In this document: positions 1-19,796 of the stretch, piece by piece | Numbering within the stretch: position 1 is the first letter of the stretch | Layout of the letters: each line of letters opens with the position of its first letter | NCBI GenBank assembly: GCA_028551475.1 | Contig: CM052355.1 | Coordinates: 14,095,543 to 14,159,542, forward strand | Direction of reading: 5' to 3' | Length of the DNA stretch: 64,000 nt | Source of the DNA: Casuarina equisetifolia | Lineage: Eukaryota > Streptophyta > Magnoliopsida > Fagales > Casuarinaceae | Notes under the pieces: model-generated | What the model saw: the letters and a program-made list of their open reading frames with translations, nothing else | Databases searched by the model: none | Told to the model about the DNA's origin: nothing | Translations under genes and position numbers: made by a program

Positions 1-3000
1 GACTTGAGCATTGCGTAGGTACATGTAAACTCTTAAATGAAAGAAATGAAAGAGAAAATGAATAGCAACAAGTAAAGTTTATACCTAAAATGAAGTACTA
101 TACAGCTTTTTAACAGACAAAAATACAAGTTCCTCCTCCTCTTTTGTTTAGGACTTCTTTGTGCATGCTAAAATTCTAACAATAAGATGATGATTTTGTT
201 TGTCTGAGTGGCAGAAACGGCAATTACCTCTTTGTTTTGGCTTTTCTAACGAGTGGAGGATCACTAACAAGATAAGAATCGGATAAGTGAGAAGTTTTTT
301 GAGGTGGTGGAGAGCTAGCTATTTAGGCACGTCTATTCCAAATGAAAAGCGAATTCTCACGGGGAAAAAGTCAGTTTTGAAAAACCCCTACTCACATCTG
401 TCCTCTTCCTACAATTACACGTACTCAAACTATGAATTAAAGTAATCGGAGAGAAAAGCTTGATACATATCCAAAGGCAGGGACAGATAACTACAACTAT
501 AGATGGTGCCTTTCGACAAGGCCATGCTTCAAAATATATTAGGCAATCAATCGCCTTCCCTTGTATAGCTACTTCCACGTCGTATTAATGTTTCTACTTC
601 TTTATACTCGAGAGAAAGTTGAGGCAAAAGTTTGACTCATGGGTAGGAAAAGTTAACTACAACAACCGACGATGCTTTTTGCTGCAATCAATCAACATCC
701 ATTCTTTTGACACTTCTTCTCATCTACAACTTACTTTAATGCTAAGCTTAGTCGATGGCGTTAAAAATACTTATCTTGTTATTTTTGTTCATATCTCATT
801 ATCGTGTTTTTTCAAAAAAATATTCAGATATATCTTTTATTAATTGGATTAATTCTAGTTTGGTAGGCTCAAGTGTTATATCCATTACTAATTGATTTGA
901 TTCCCGAACTCTCACACCATCGTAGGTGGCCATCATACATAAAGCGAGTCCTTGTGATTCACTCACTATTCAAAGTGGACAGCATATTAAAGATATTATT
1001 TGTCTTACATTAATATGATTCTCTCTTAACACGGTATACTCTTATATTTCGGTATAATTCTCTCTTAATTATTGATTCTAAGAAAGGAAAATCGAGGTCT
1101 TTCAACCGTATCAGACGGAGGAAGTGATGGTCGAGATGAAAGAAAGACCAAGAAAATCCGTCTCATTATACTTTTTTGCGGGGAAGAAGATTGTTTCACA
1201 TGAGGTGAGAGCTGCGTTGGTGTCACGTCAGGGCACAGAATTCCTCCACAGCGTAGAACAGAGTTTGGGTCCGAGATGTCGTGGAAGTGGAAAGCTTCGT
1301 GTATTGCAAAGAGAGGAGGGGGGGAAGTCCGAGGAGACTTCGTACGTAATAACATGGTCATGGCAGACAAGAATGCGTAGAGAAAACGGGAATGCGAAGT
1401 TTGTCGTAATAGGAGTCTTCTCGTCTCCCTTCCACCGTGAAAGTTAAAGCTCCACTAGCCACCCAAGTATTAAACCCCATTAGGGAGCTATTTCCATTGA
1501 GGACTCGAGTAAGTCAAAGTTCTACCTTTTGTATCCCATCTTTGCAGAGAAAAGATGACCAAAAAGTTTGATAAAATTTGATTAATGTTCATCAGGAAAA
1601 GTAAATTCAGACTCATCAAACTTTTACTTTTCTTCTTTTCGAATAATTTTGTCCAAATTTTCTTTATTGTATCTGCCATTTAGTAGTGGGGAGCGCAAAG
1701 AGTGGAGATGATTCTGGCACTTGGCTTTTGTTTTGATCTTTGAGGTCAAGGAAAGCCAAGGTATAGCTTGTCGGGTTCCTTCTATGGACTTTTCTGTGTA
1801 AAGGTGGAAGTAGAAGGATCGCAAGTCGGTATGATGCCAATTAAACAGTCGTCTCAAAGCCAAATGCATCTGGTCTTGGAGCTATTTAACTCGGAATCAT
1901 GTCCATTCATTGAACATGTACAAATATATTTATATGATTTCAAATAATGATTATTTTGCATTGTTAATATCTTAATTTGATATTATTCTTATATATTTAG
2001 GTATTTTTCTTTAACAACCGTGTTAATGGTAGGGCAATAGAAAATCTCATATTGTTGAGTTGAGAATTTGCTTTTTAAGTTACACACTTAACGCTTGTCC
2101 TCTTAAGATTAGATATCATAGGTTTTTTTGGTATGATATCATAGGTTTCTCCTGCTTACATTACGAGATGGTCAGAGTTATATCATAATGGTAAAGGATA
2201 TCTTGATTAGATAGCATAAAAAAGTCTCATATTGCTTGCTAAGTTGAGAAGAATTTGAAGTCCTAATTAAATAGGTGAAAAGACTACCTCCTTACAAGTG
2301 ACGGGATGTCATATTCGAATCTAAAAGTTACTTGTGACTTTAAGAAGTCTTTTCACCTATTTCACTGAGGTTTCAAATCCGTCTCAAACTTGCAATAAAA
2401 GACTGTCTCCTACTGTATCATTAAAACAATATCTAATCACCATATCATATCCTAATATGCTTTTTATCACGGGGTGGTGTATAAACAATTCTGTTTCCTT
2501 TTCGTAACAACCCTCCCTTCGTCGTTCTTCTGGATTTGTGTATAAACGCAGAAAGCCTGACGGCCGACGATGTATGAAGCGCAAATGAAGTGGAAAACAG
2601 TTGGCATAAGCGCCGTGTGTGGAACTCGTGAAAACAATGGACAAATATAAAATCCAATGGGAAACAGCTGTCGGCTAAGGCGGTCGACGGGCCGCCTTGT
2701 TGACGCTTTGTGAACATCCAGTAATGTCTTTCCTTTTCCGAGGAGAGAGAGGAGAAACGTAAGGCCTCTTTCTTTCTCAGTTCACACCCCCTTTTCGCTT
2801 TGTAATTGAACCCCCGTGGACCACATGAAAATAACATACCCGCCAGGACACGCACGTCCAGAGTCCGTTGATCATTATTGGACTTGGGAACTACGGCACA
2901 GGCCTGCTGTTGATACGATGATGCTCTCTTCTTATATGAGAGGGGATGGCACCAAAACCAAGGCATTGGGTCAGATAACTGTTTTAAAAATTAAAGATAA

Positions 3001-3780
3001 TTTTTTACTACAAGTCTTACAGTTAAAAAATATAATTGTTTAAATATAAAAATAATATTTTAACTTACAGATTAACTTTAGATTACACTTTTATATTTTT
3101 TTTTAATATGATATCAAAATTTAAGTTAATCCACTTTAATTTTTCTTTAACTTTGAATTATTTAAATAATATCAAAGGCATATTTATTCTATTAGGTTCA
3201 ACATCCAGCTTAGGGTATGCCCATATATTGGAGAGTGAGAAGGATATAAATTTACAATAAAAAAAAGATATAATATTTAGATAATATTTAAATAAATGCT
3301 ACTTTAACTCATTCGTTAACTTCTAAATTGGACTTTTAAATTTTTTTTAAAAGGACATTTTAATATCCGTTATAGTAATTATTGTAAAGTTTTCGGCTTA
3401 GTTCAGGAAATTAATTTCAAGATATCAAAAGATCTCTAGAAACAATTTGAAAAACAAAAGCGAAATGAAAGAGCTAGCTAATAACAATAAGAAAAGATAT
3501 TCTGTATTCAATGATCTTGATACAATTTTGTTTACATATTTACAGTAGAAACGTAGAGGGCTAATTTAAGAAATACAAATGTAATTAATTGCTAACATAA
3601 TTGAAAATGGAAACTATTTGAATTTTAACGAAATCAGAGATGATTTGATTTTCCATTTCTTGAAGAATCTAGATGTCTATGATTAGTGATTTAGTTGCAT
3701 TCCTTTCTTGTTTCCCTATGCTGTGAGAATGAGCTGAACTTGGAAAGATCTGCACAGAATCAGCTTAGTATGAGGTAGGA
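1..3780. other. Intergenic spacer, no supported gene
   Basis: I see no conserved protein family, RNA gene or complete transposon here. Open frames at 1124-1447 (+) and 2445-2966 (-) resemble no family I know and lack a clear splice or promoter context. The stretch does hold repeat-like sequence: a motif beginning tctcatattg occurs near 2047 and again near 2225, and a hairpin lies at 2270-2361. The interval 2500-2960 is less AT-rich than its surroundings. Confidence 0.6.
2270..2361. repeat. Imperfect hairpin with 16-bp perfect outer arms
   Basis: The left arm aataggtgaaaagact (2270-2285) is the exact reverse complement of 2346-2361. Inside it, acaagtgac (2293-2301) pairs with gttacttgt (about 2327-2335) with one mismatch, so the fold extends inward. 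The size fits a small MITE-like element or its remnant, but I could not define a target-site duplication. Confidence 0.55.
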
Positions 3781-3833
3781 GATGACATGCGTGTAGTTCA
3801 CACACGTTGAAACGAGTTGGGTCCTTTCTGTAG

Positions 3834-4131
3834 GTCAACTGCGGTGACTTGGACAAGTGAAGCTTGGACATGTGGCTTCGTCTTGGAACTGTTGATGACG
3901 TGGTTGACTGATTTTAGCAGGCTTGAGTAATATTGGGAGGGTGTCTGTACTTGATAATTCTCATTTCCTTTTTTTTTTTTTTAACTGAAAGAAATTAATT
4001 TGATATATAAAATGTTTTATGACAAAATACTATAAACATTGGGAAAGACAGTACCTAACTAGAGTTTGGACTTGACAGGACCCACCAACTCTTCTTGTAG
4101 CGGCCGCCCCCGTCCGGGCTCCTCATTTGAC
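3834..4131 (+). promoter_or_regulatory. W-box cluster upstream of the phytosulfokine gene
   Basis: TTGAC cores lie at 3834-3838 (reverse orientation), 3904-3908 and 4127-4131, within 400 bp of the PSK start codon. WRKY factors bind TTGAC[C/T], and PSK precursors in other plants are reported to respond to wounding and pathogens. WRKY control here is an inference; short cores also occur by chance. Confidence 0.35.
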
Positions 4132-4160
4132 TAGGAGGGACTCCCAGCACGTTTCATCTT

Positions 4161-4168
4161 TATTTATA
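4161..4168 (+). promoter_or_regulatory. Probable TATA box of the phytosulfokine gene
   Basis: TATTTATA sits 48 bp before the ATG at 4216, with a pyrimidine-rich stretch just after it. This spacing allows a transcription start near 4190 and a short leader. It is the only good TATA match close to the gene. Confidence 0.55.
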
Positions 4169-4215
4169 GCTCTACCTCCCACATTCCCTGCCTATAACAA
4201 CACAGTAGGGAAACT

Positions 4216-4672
4216 ATGGAGCCACAAGGTTCTCGAAGAGTTGTCTGCTTTCTGTTCCTTGTTCTTCCTCTGTGCTCTTTCCTCGTATCTGCTCGTCCCC
4301 TGGCACCAAAACAAGGTAGCTAAAGTTTCTTCCACTTCGTTTTCCCGGCTGAAATCTGCATACATTTCGTGAGATTCTTAAGCTTTTGGAACTTGCTTAC
4401 AGGTGAAAAGGAGGTGAAGGTCGGTGGGATTTCTTATTCTGCTAGATCATATACAGACTCAGAAGATCTTTCCATAGTAAAATTACTGATCTCTCTCTCT
4501 CTTCTATGAATTTGCTTGCGTGCTCGATCTTTTCCCGTTAATTGGGTGGTCTATTTGTTTGCAGCTAATGGGTTTAGAGAAGTGTGATGACAAAGACGAT
4601 GGCTGTTTGGAGAGAAGGATGATGGCGGATGCTCACTTGGATTACATTTATACACAGCACCATAAGCCCTAG
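4216..4672 (+). CDS. PSK: Phytosulfokine precursor (PSK peptide hormone)
   Basis: This gene encodes the secreted prohormone that yields the sulfated pentapeptide phytosulfokine, a growth and defence signal perceived by LRR receptor kinases at the plasma membrane. Three exons join in phase (4216-4315, 4403-4476, 4565-4672) into 93 codons. Residues 1 to about 26 form a signal peptide with a hydrophobic core ([18 protein letters not shown]). The last exon carries the family signature: two Cys (CDDKDDGC), [17 protein letters not shown] and a short tail HHKP. YIYTQ is the mature hormone, and the Asp before it is where tyrosylprotein sulfotransferase recognises the substrate. Length is typical of the family. 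The splice sites read GT-AG, and a TATA box and W-boxes lie upstream. The family call is near certain; the paralogue number is not determined, and the second exon's 3' boundary is the least secure part. Confidence 0.93.
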
Positions 4673-6831
4673 ATAAACTTCGGTAAATTAAAGAAGCTGC
4701 GTTTGGAAAAGAAATCAGAAATCCCTTGTAACTATTTACATCATAGTACTTGTGAGATAAAAAAAGCTTGTATTCTGTTGTGTTGCTGTATGTTCATATA
4801 ACAACATAGTACTAGTGTTTGCGATACCAAGAGGTATCCGGCCACTAAAATGAATAAGAATGCATAATCTTCCATTTCTCATGTGAGAAAAGCTGTTGAC
4901 TCTGGTTGGAGAAAGAAGAAAAGCCTTATCGGCTCGTGATAGAAACTTGATATGCTGGTTGGCTAATCTTAGATCAAAGGTCACACCATGTGGAGACATA
5001 TACCAAAACTTGTCATTTCAAAAACAATTATTGATGTACCTATCCAACTGATCACAATCTCAACTTTCGATCATCAGGGGATGTTTCAATGCTTTGGATC
5101 TGAGAAATGAACGTATAACTCCCGATACAACTCTAGACAAACCTGTGTGGAATCACAGGGCATAATTTGGTCAAGGGGATTTGAATGTATGGAATAGGAG
5201 TAATTGTAATTTGCAAGAAAGCAGGGTCGAGCTTCCTCGAATTTTCCACCAACATTCCACTGGGGAACAATTTTCAAATCATGCGAGTCTAAACATGACG
5301 TACTGACATGTTTCAATTATTGGGCTCGAATTCCAGAGCCCATGGACGTGGAGCACTTTCCAGAGGGAAAGATCGATTTCAGCCGTCTGTTTTTCTTAGA
5401 ATTTATCTCGCCTGCTGACTTTTTCCGACAAAGAATCTTTCATTGTCCCGGAGGAGAAATAATTAAGCACCTTTAAGAGTGGTGCTTTCCTCCTCCGTTC
5501 CTCACGTGATCCTCCGTTCGTGGGTGAGAGAGTAGTGAGGATTGTGGAATAGCTTCATAGGCTAAATGAAACACGATTTCGTTGATAGTGACCCCCAGAT
5601 CTGTGAATAACGATTACGACAAGTCGCTAATTTTTTTTTTCATTGTACAGCTTTTCGCATGTTACTTGTTTTCTCATCCAAGTAACTCTTTCAAATCAGC
5701 TTTTATTGATTGGGAAGTGGCCCTTCCAGCATTTATGAGATCCAACCATGTTAATGTATCAAACCCAAGTCTCGAACAAACCTAGTTGCATAATCAGTAG
5801 CGGCATCAACGGTGAAAAACCTGTAAAACGTAAGTCTGAAGATCTTACCGTCAGCTTATTCAGCTTAAAGTGCAGGGGGAAACAGACCATTAAATTTACA
5901 TCTGTAGTAAAATTCTGATAGGTATTAAAATACAAGTTATCAGATTTGAATATGGGGTCGACGAACTCATCTAAAACCCCATAGCTTCTGCTATCAATTG
6001 TATGGGAGCTTTTCCAGCATTTCATTAAGACCATAAAACCTTAAAAGAAGGTTCATGCTACATCTAGCATTTAAATCTATAAGGAAATGACACCATTTTG
6101 AAGCTTTCCCTCTTGTTAGGGACTCCTTCCAGTTAACCGAAGCATCCAAAAAGAGAAATACGGGGAAAAGAAAAAAAAAAAATCGAACAGACAAGGCCGT
6201 AAAGCGCAGTACAACAACGACTCTGAGATGCAAAATCCGGGAGCCCAATCAAGAAAGTGCTCTCAAAATCATGTAAAACAACAGAATCTCTATTATACTG
6301 CTGAAACAAAAACATAGTCCATTATTGTCACGATGTCGACATGCAATATAGTTCAAGAAACAAAGCTCAAAATCACACATAGGACGAAGAGGAAAAGAGA
6401 GAAACAATTACTATTCAAATGTTACAGAGACCATCCCCCATTGTCGAAATTGTATGGACATGGATCTATATGCTTCCATTATGTTGCTACCATCAGATGC
6501 TAGTATATGGTGAGCCACCCGCTTGAACAAAATCAGAAACAGAAAAATAAAGGAACACGTGAACAACATTTCTGAAAGAAGTTGAGGTGCAGGGGCACTA
6601 TCTGGCAATTATATCTATTTGTTTCAAACTAAGAGCTAAATCCAAAACAAAGTAAAAGAAAAGAAAAGAAAAGAAATGAGAGCAGGAACAACAGTTCGTC
6701 AGAACTCATCACCATTGTGAGGCACAACAAAATTACTATCGAGGACCATGCATATTTAACGCACCAGGATTTCCATTGTCAGCTTGTAGTAATAGAATCT
6801 GCCTTCGACAGTCTCTAACGCCACAAAGAGT
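4673..6831. other. Spacer between PSK and PCFS4-like genes
   Basis: The two genes point towards each other, so this stretch should hold both 3' untranslated regions. The part after 4672 would be the PSK 3' UTR, and the part just below 6831 that of the PCF11-type gene. Short open frames on both strands are unremarkable. A poly-A/T run lies near 6171-6182. I see no further gene. Confidence 0.5.
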
Positions 6832-14548
<7,717 letters not shown>

Positions 14549-16352
14549 ACAACATAAAACTCAAAACCCTAGCCGTAGCCCTTATCCTAATACACACTAT
14601 TCACATCATTGGTACACAATTCCAATCCAAGAAACAAAAAACAAAAAGAAAAATACATCCAGAAAATTTCATGCTCCTACTAATAAGGAGTCAAAACTTT
14701 GATTCAAGGACCCAAGCACTAAATTGTACAGTCCATAACCAAAAAATAAAAACCCTAATATGATACATACACATGAATCTGAGGAATAAAACGGACTGAT
14801 TCGAGATTGGGATTAGTGGATAAGATTGCGAGGGAAAATAAGAACCAGCCGGAGAGAAGAGTGTGAGACAAACAGAGACTGAAGAGCTCGGCTGTCAGGG
14901 GTAGCGCGAGTTCATGCATCGACCAAAAGAGGGCAAAGGATTCTTTTATTTTTTTAGCATTTGATATAATTGGTGAGGTATATGTAGCTTTCGATGTCTA
15001 GACCCGTCCAAAGGGACCCGGGCGAGGGCTTGTGGGCTCGTTCAGCTGTGTGTGGACCAAGTTCAGACACGAGCTGGGTGCACTTGCCTCATTGACGGCG
15101 CTCTTTCGGACCCGCGGGGAGTCGGGTTTGTAACTCTCGCTCTGGTCTTGGTACGCAGCTACAGTTACGAAACGCTTCAACAATATCGCCTGAGACGGCA
15201 ACTTTTTTTTTTCTTTGTTTCTTTCTTTTTTCACCTAAGCTTTTTATCCTGAATACGAGACTTTAATGCTAGAGCTTCCTTACTTAATATTAAATAAAAA
15301 TATTTAAACCACGATGGAGAAAAAGAAAACTTTGTAATCAAGGTGTTCTAACTAGTTATGCTAGAAAACACATTTTCTTAAATAGTCATTGTTAGCATCT
15401 TGCTTAAGTTCATTTGTTGAAAACAAAATTTTTATGTAGAAAATAAATAATTTTGGATAATATTTAAAAGTAGAATAAAGAATTTGATAAACTCTTATAA
15501 TGTTTGAAAGAAAAATTCGTTTATTGATCAAGCAAAACCAAAATTGATTATAAGAACAAATAGAGTTGTAGAGAAAGTGTACCCTCAATATGCGATTGCA
15601 AAAGAAGGGGTTCTGATAAAGTTATAGAGGAAGTGTACTCTTGTATCAACCTCTGACAAGGATTTAGAGAAAAGAAAAATGTTGCACGGACACATAAGAA
15701 GGCAATATACAAATGTATTGCCTTATACATCAATGATTTTTCAATATAAAAACAATTAATAGACTATCTCATACTCCTTAAGACTTTTCCACTTAACCTT
15801 CTTATTATGGCGAAGTTGAGCTCATTACGATGGAGGAATATAAGTGGAACTACCTCACCATTGTTCTTATTTGTAATGGCTTAACATTGGTGGGTTGATT
15901 AGACACTATAACTCTACTTGAAAAGGAAGTGAGAAATTGCTACTCAAAAATTAATGATGAAGAATCCCTAGAAATGATGATAATTGATGGATTTTTTGTG
16001 CTACAAATTATTCTTTATTTTCATTTAGTTCTCGTAGGAGAGAGATTGGTCATAGATTGTTGACAATTTGCCAATATGAAGATAGATAAACAACGTAAGA
16101 ACTTTCAATTTGTTTTTTGTTAAATGCCATATATAATTTTGGAATCATAATATGAAGTATTTATAGTAAAATTTGGAGAAATATATCCTTGTCATCTCCT
16201 TGTCTAAAATTTGTCACATATTTTAGGAATTAAATAGAAAAACTAAACTTGGAATAATGTGAAATGGATGTATCTTTTAAATGCAATTCTATCTTTGTGC
16301 ATCCCATCCCATGATGAAGTGAATCTTACATATGATGAAGAATTTCTAGTAA
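14549..16352. other. PCFS4-like promoter side and spacer
   Basis: The first few hundred bases are the likely 5' UTR and promoter of the minus-strand PCFS4-like gene; AAACCCTA-type telo motifs occur near 14573 and 14750. Farther right the sequence is AT-rich and non-coding. I recognise no gene. Confidence 0.5.
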
Positions 16353-16473
16353 GGGGTGTCCTGTTGGCTTAGTGGTAAGCTAAGTACCCTTACCTTAAGA
16401 GTCCATCAAGTCAAAGGTCTGACACCTCTTCCTGTCCTTGTGTACATGCATTAAAAAAAATAAAAATAAAAAT
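16353..16473 (+). mobile_element. tRNA-derived SINE-like element
   Basis: The unit starts ggggtgtcc and has a strong Pol III A-box, TGGCTTAGTGG (16365-16375). A degenerate B-box, GGTCTGACACC (16416-16426), follows about 40 bp downstream. It ends in an A-rich tail (16452-16473). That order, spacing and tail are typical of plant tRNA-derived SINEs. The B-box departs from GGTTCGAATCC, and I could not find a clear target duplication, so it is probably an old, inactive copy. Confidence 0.5.
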
Positions 16474-17540
16474 GATTTTCATTGTTATGGAAGCTAATTC
16501 ACACTTGTCCTATTCCTAGTGTCTTAATATTTATTTGTGAATGAATCAAGATTACTCATAGATGTGGTTGTCTTTTGGTGGCTAAATGTCTTGGTGGTGT
16601 TATTAAATGCCAAGCATGTCTCTAAGGCCTAATTGTTAGGCCAAAAACTTAAATTGTTAACGCATATATCATATTCTTTTATAGTATTAGCCCATCCACA
16701 CTTGCAAGATTGGTGATACATGTCTCATTTGAATAAAATTTTCCACATATCACGGATATTCGATAAGCTCAAAGTCAAACAAAATTTAAAAATAATTAAC
16801 TTGGGATTTAATATCATATTAAAAAATTCATATTCCAACTCAAAAATTGACTCTTTCACCTTAGTAATCTTATCTTTCATTGTGTGATTTATGTTCTACA
16901 CACTTTCTTGCACATCAAACAACAATAGAGCATAGTTAATTTAGACTTTAATATTATATTAAAAAAGTCATACTCTAACCCAAAATCAATTCATAAGTGA
17001 GGAAAATATTTTTTTTTAAATATTACCTAAAGATAAGTTACAATTTTCATTTTTTAAATGGTGATATTTATAGTTAACTTTGTAAATTTTAACTACTCCC
17101 AAATTTTAATTACATTTCTAATCAATTTAGCATAATATGAAAAAATAATAAAATCATTTTTTTACCATGTTGTAAGGGTGGTTGAACAAGTCCTTCACCT
17201 CTTATATTTAATAAAGGACTATTTACTTTCCATCTCATAACAATAAAAAGAACATGAAGTTAATAAATATTCGATAATATCGATCTTTTTTGTTGTTATG
17301 GCATATTAAAATAACCGTGCCTTGATATATTTGTTTATGTTTTAATTATTCTTGCCCACTTATCATTAAATTTTCTTCCTGATTTATGTTAGTCTCATAG
17401 TTTACTACTTCAAAATATAAAAAATAAAGAAACGAGGACTAAATATTTCCAAATGTTTGAAGTTTTCTCAACTAGTAAATTTTCTAACCTTGGTAAACAC
17501 CAATCGAAGTCACATAAATTAACATAAACCACAATCCAAT
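16474..17540. other. AT-rich spacer with internal repeat
   Basis: No coding potential is visible. A phrase resembling tttaatatcatattaaaaaattcatattccaactcaaaa (about 16808-16847) recurs in diverged form near 16950-16990, which suggests an old tandem or dispersed repeat. The promoter of RPF2 begins near the right end. Confidence 0.4.
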
Positions 17541-17544
17541 TCAT

Positions 17545-17631
17545 GGCCCAACCCACGGCCCTTATTCACTCATCTAGGCCATCGTCGAACGGCAAGAGGG
17601 AACCGTATCAGCTACTCCATTAGAAACCCTA
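17545..17631 (+). promoter_or_regulatory. Site II and telo-box promoter elements of RPF2
   Basis: GGCCCA (reverse complement TGGGCC, site II) lies at 17545-17550 and a second GGCCC at 17557-17561. AAACCCTA (telo-box) is at 17624-17631, 66 bp before the ATG. This pair is a known signature of plant ribosomal-protein and ribosome-biogenesis promoters, where TCP-class factors act on site II. The motifs are seen; their activity is inferred. Confidence 0.6.
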
Positions 17632-17696
17632 GCGTCTGCATAAACTACTGCTAAGGTAAAAGCTCTGCTCTGCTTCGCTCTTTGAGGAAGCCAATC

Positions 17697-19796
17697 ATGC
17701 TGCAAGTAAAAACCCCGAAGACAGGAAGGGCCAGAAGGGCTCTCGAGAAACGCGCTCCCAGACTTGTAAGCGCCAGAATTCTATGTGGAAAACTTTACGG
17801 AAGTCAAGGTTTTGTATCTTCCGTTGGAAGTAATGATTTTGATTTCTCTGTTTATTGTTCAGGTTGAGACGGGGAAGAAGACACTAATACTCCATGGCAC
17901 GAAGACAAGCAGCGTGCTGAATTCCGTGTTGACGGAGATTTACCACATGAAGAGGGGCAGTGCCGTCAAGTTCAGCCGCAAGAATGAGAATATCAAGCCC
18001 TTTGAGGGTGGCGGCGAGGCTTCTTTGGAGTTCTTTTCTCAGAAAACCGATTGTAGCATCTTCGTGGTAAGTCTATTTTTCTTTTGTTTGTGGGACATTT
18101 TTGTTTTGTGGGAATTTGTTAAAATAAGGTATAGAGCAATGGGTCTTTAAGTTATTTAGCAACATGATGGATTTTTTTTATAGGACGTTTCAACATGCTT
18201 AATCTGTAAAGAAGCAAATTAAACTCTAAAGCATAAGCAATAAGCAATAAGCAATAAGCAATAAGAACTACAGAAAAATAGGTTTTTGTTATTGCTTCTG
18301 CATGTTTTGGGCTGGAGCATGCGGTCCTTTAGCCTCTGTTTGGTGACATAAAAGAAGGCGATGTAAAACTTGTGTTCATTAGAACTGATTTGAGATAGTT
18401 GAGCATGTTTTTCAGCTCTAAGCTGTTGTTAAAGCACGGTGAAACAGTTTTTGTGGCTTGTGGAAAAATCTTTTATGAATGATTGTCTGCTGAAAACTGC
18501 CTGCTGCTCCTCTGAAAATGAAATGTTCAAAGTACAAAATACTGTGATGTTTGTTTTCCCTATTGGATAGCGGTTTCATTATCACTGAGCATCTCTTTGA
18601 TGTATGTAATTGGTTGTAACTTGCAGTTTGGTTCTCACTCAAAGAAGCGGCCTAATAATCTTGTTATAGGGAGAATGTATGACCATCACATCTACGATCT
18701 TGTGGAGGTTGGGGTTGAAAATTTCAAGCCAATGGAGTCGTTCAAATATGATAAGAAATTTGCTCCAAAAATTGGCTCAAAACCTATGATTGCTTTTGTC
18801 GGGGAAGGTTTTGAGAACGTAGAAGAGTTGAAGCATTTGAAGGAAGTTTTGCTTGATCTGTTGCGGGGAGAGGTGCATTTCTGCAGCCCTTTGATGGTTG
18901 TGTATATACATGTTATGATTAATATACCAATAAATGATTGAGCTTGATTCATGTAGGTTGTGGAGAATTTAAATCTTGCTGGGGTAGACCGTGCGTACAT
19001 ATGTACAGCTACATCTTCAAATAGGGTGTTTCTTTCTCACTGTGGTCTGCGGTTGAAAAAGTCTGGGACAAACGTGCCAAGGATGGAACTGGTGGAAGTT
19101 GGTCCCTCCATGGATTTTGTAGTCCGCCGGAACCGTCATCCGAATGAAGGCCTAAGAAAAGAAGCGATGAAAACATCCAGGGATCAGCCTAAGAAGAAGG
19201 TTGACTAAATACCTGCCTAAATCTTTCTAATTTCTTCTCCTATGACAAGAGAAGTGACAGGTTTTGTTGTTCTGTATTTTGTAGGTGAAAAATGTTAGCA
19301 AGGACGCAATACAGGGCAAGATCGGGAAGATATATATCCCAGATCAGAAGGTAAGAGTAATGTTGATTCACTTAGTCATTATCCCATCAATGATGGACTA
19401 CTTAACTAGTTTAGCTGTCAAATGTAGAAATGTCAGAGATCTCATATATAGTCTAAAAGTTCATTTCATCTGTCACCATCATCTGGTTTCCTTTCTGATC
19501 TGATGTGGAAGGACTTGATCAATTATCCAGTGACAGCTATATTCAACCGTTGGCCATATGAGCAACAATGTTAAATCTAGATTTATCTGATAATATGTAA
19601 ACTCTGCCTCAAGTTATGCTGTTGTTATTCTCTATTGACGTGATTTCTTTTTTCTTTTTCCCCTCCCATGATTTAGATTGGAGATATGGCTCTACCCAAC
19701 ATAGCAAAGGGAGTGAAGAGGGAGCGCCGTGAAGCTAAGTTGAAAAAGGAGGACAACGGGCATGCATCGAAAAAACAGAAAGAAAATTCAACATAA
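17697..19796 (+). CDS. RPF2: Ribosome production factor 2 homologue (Brix domain)
   Basis: Rpf2 is a nucleolar protein that, with Rrs1, brings the 5S RNP into the pre-60S ribosome. Six exons join in phase 0: 17697-17765, 17863-18066, 18627-18872, 18957-19199, 19285-19350 and 19677-19796, giving 315 aa, essentially the usual length. The N-terminus is basic (KTGRARRALEKRAPRLVE). The Brix domain spans about residues 28-230 and includes TLILHGTKTS, FGSHSKKRPNNLVIGRMYD and VFLSHCGLRLKKSG followed by the VELVEVGPSMDF-like segment. The tail is lysine-rich (KRERREAKLKKEDNG) as expected for nucleolar proteins. The ATG at 17697 is the first in frame with the conserved N-terminus. The telo-box and site II promoter agrees with the function. 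I see no damage to the gene. Confidence 0.95.

Noticed and set aside
1065-1447. Overlapping open frames on both strands of about 100 codons
   Set aside because: They are mirror frames of one GC-richer patch with no conserved motif and no splice partners.
2290-2390. Possible tRNA B-boxes (attcgaatct, tttcaaatcc)
   Set aside because: No A-box at the right distance, so neither a tRNA gene nor a SINE is supported.
2445-2966. 173-codon open frame on the minus strand
   Set aside because: No recognisable domain, low-complexity composition and overlapping frames on both strands. The local rise in GC content alone can give such a frame.
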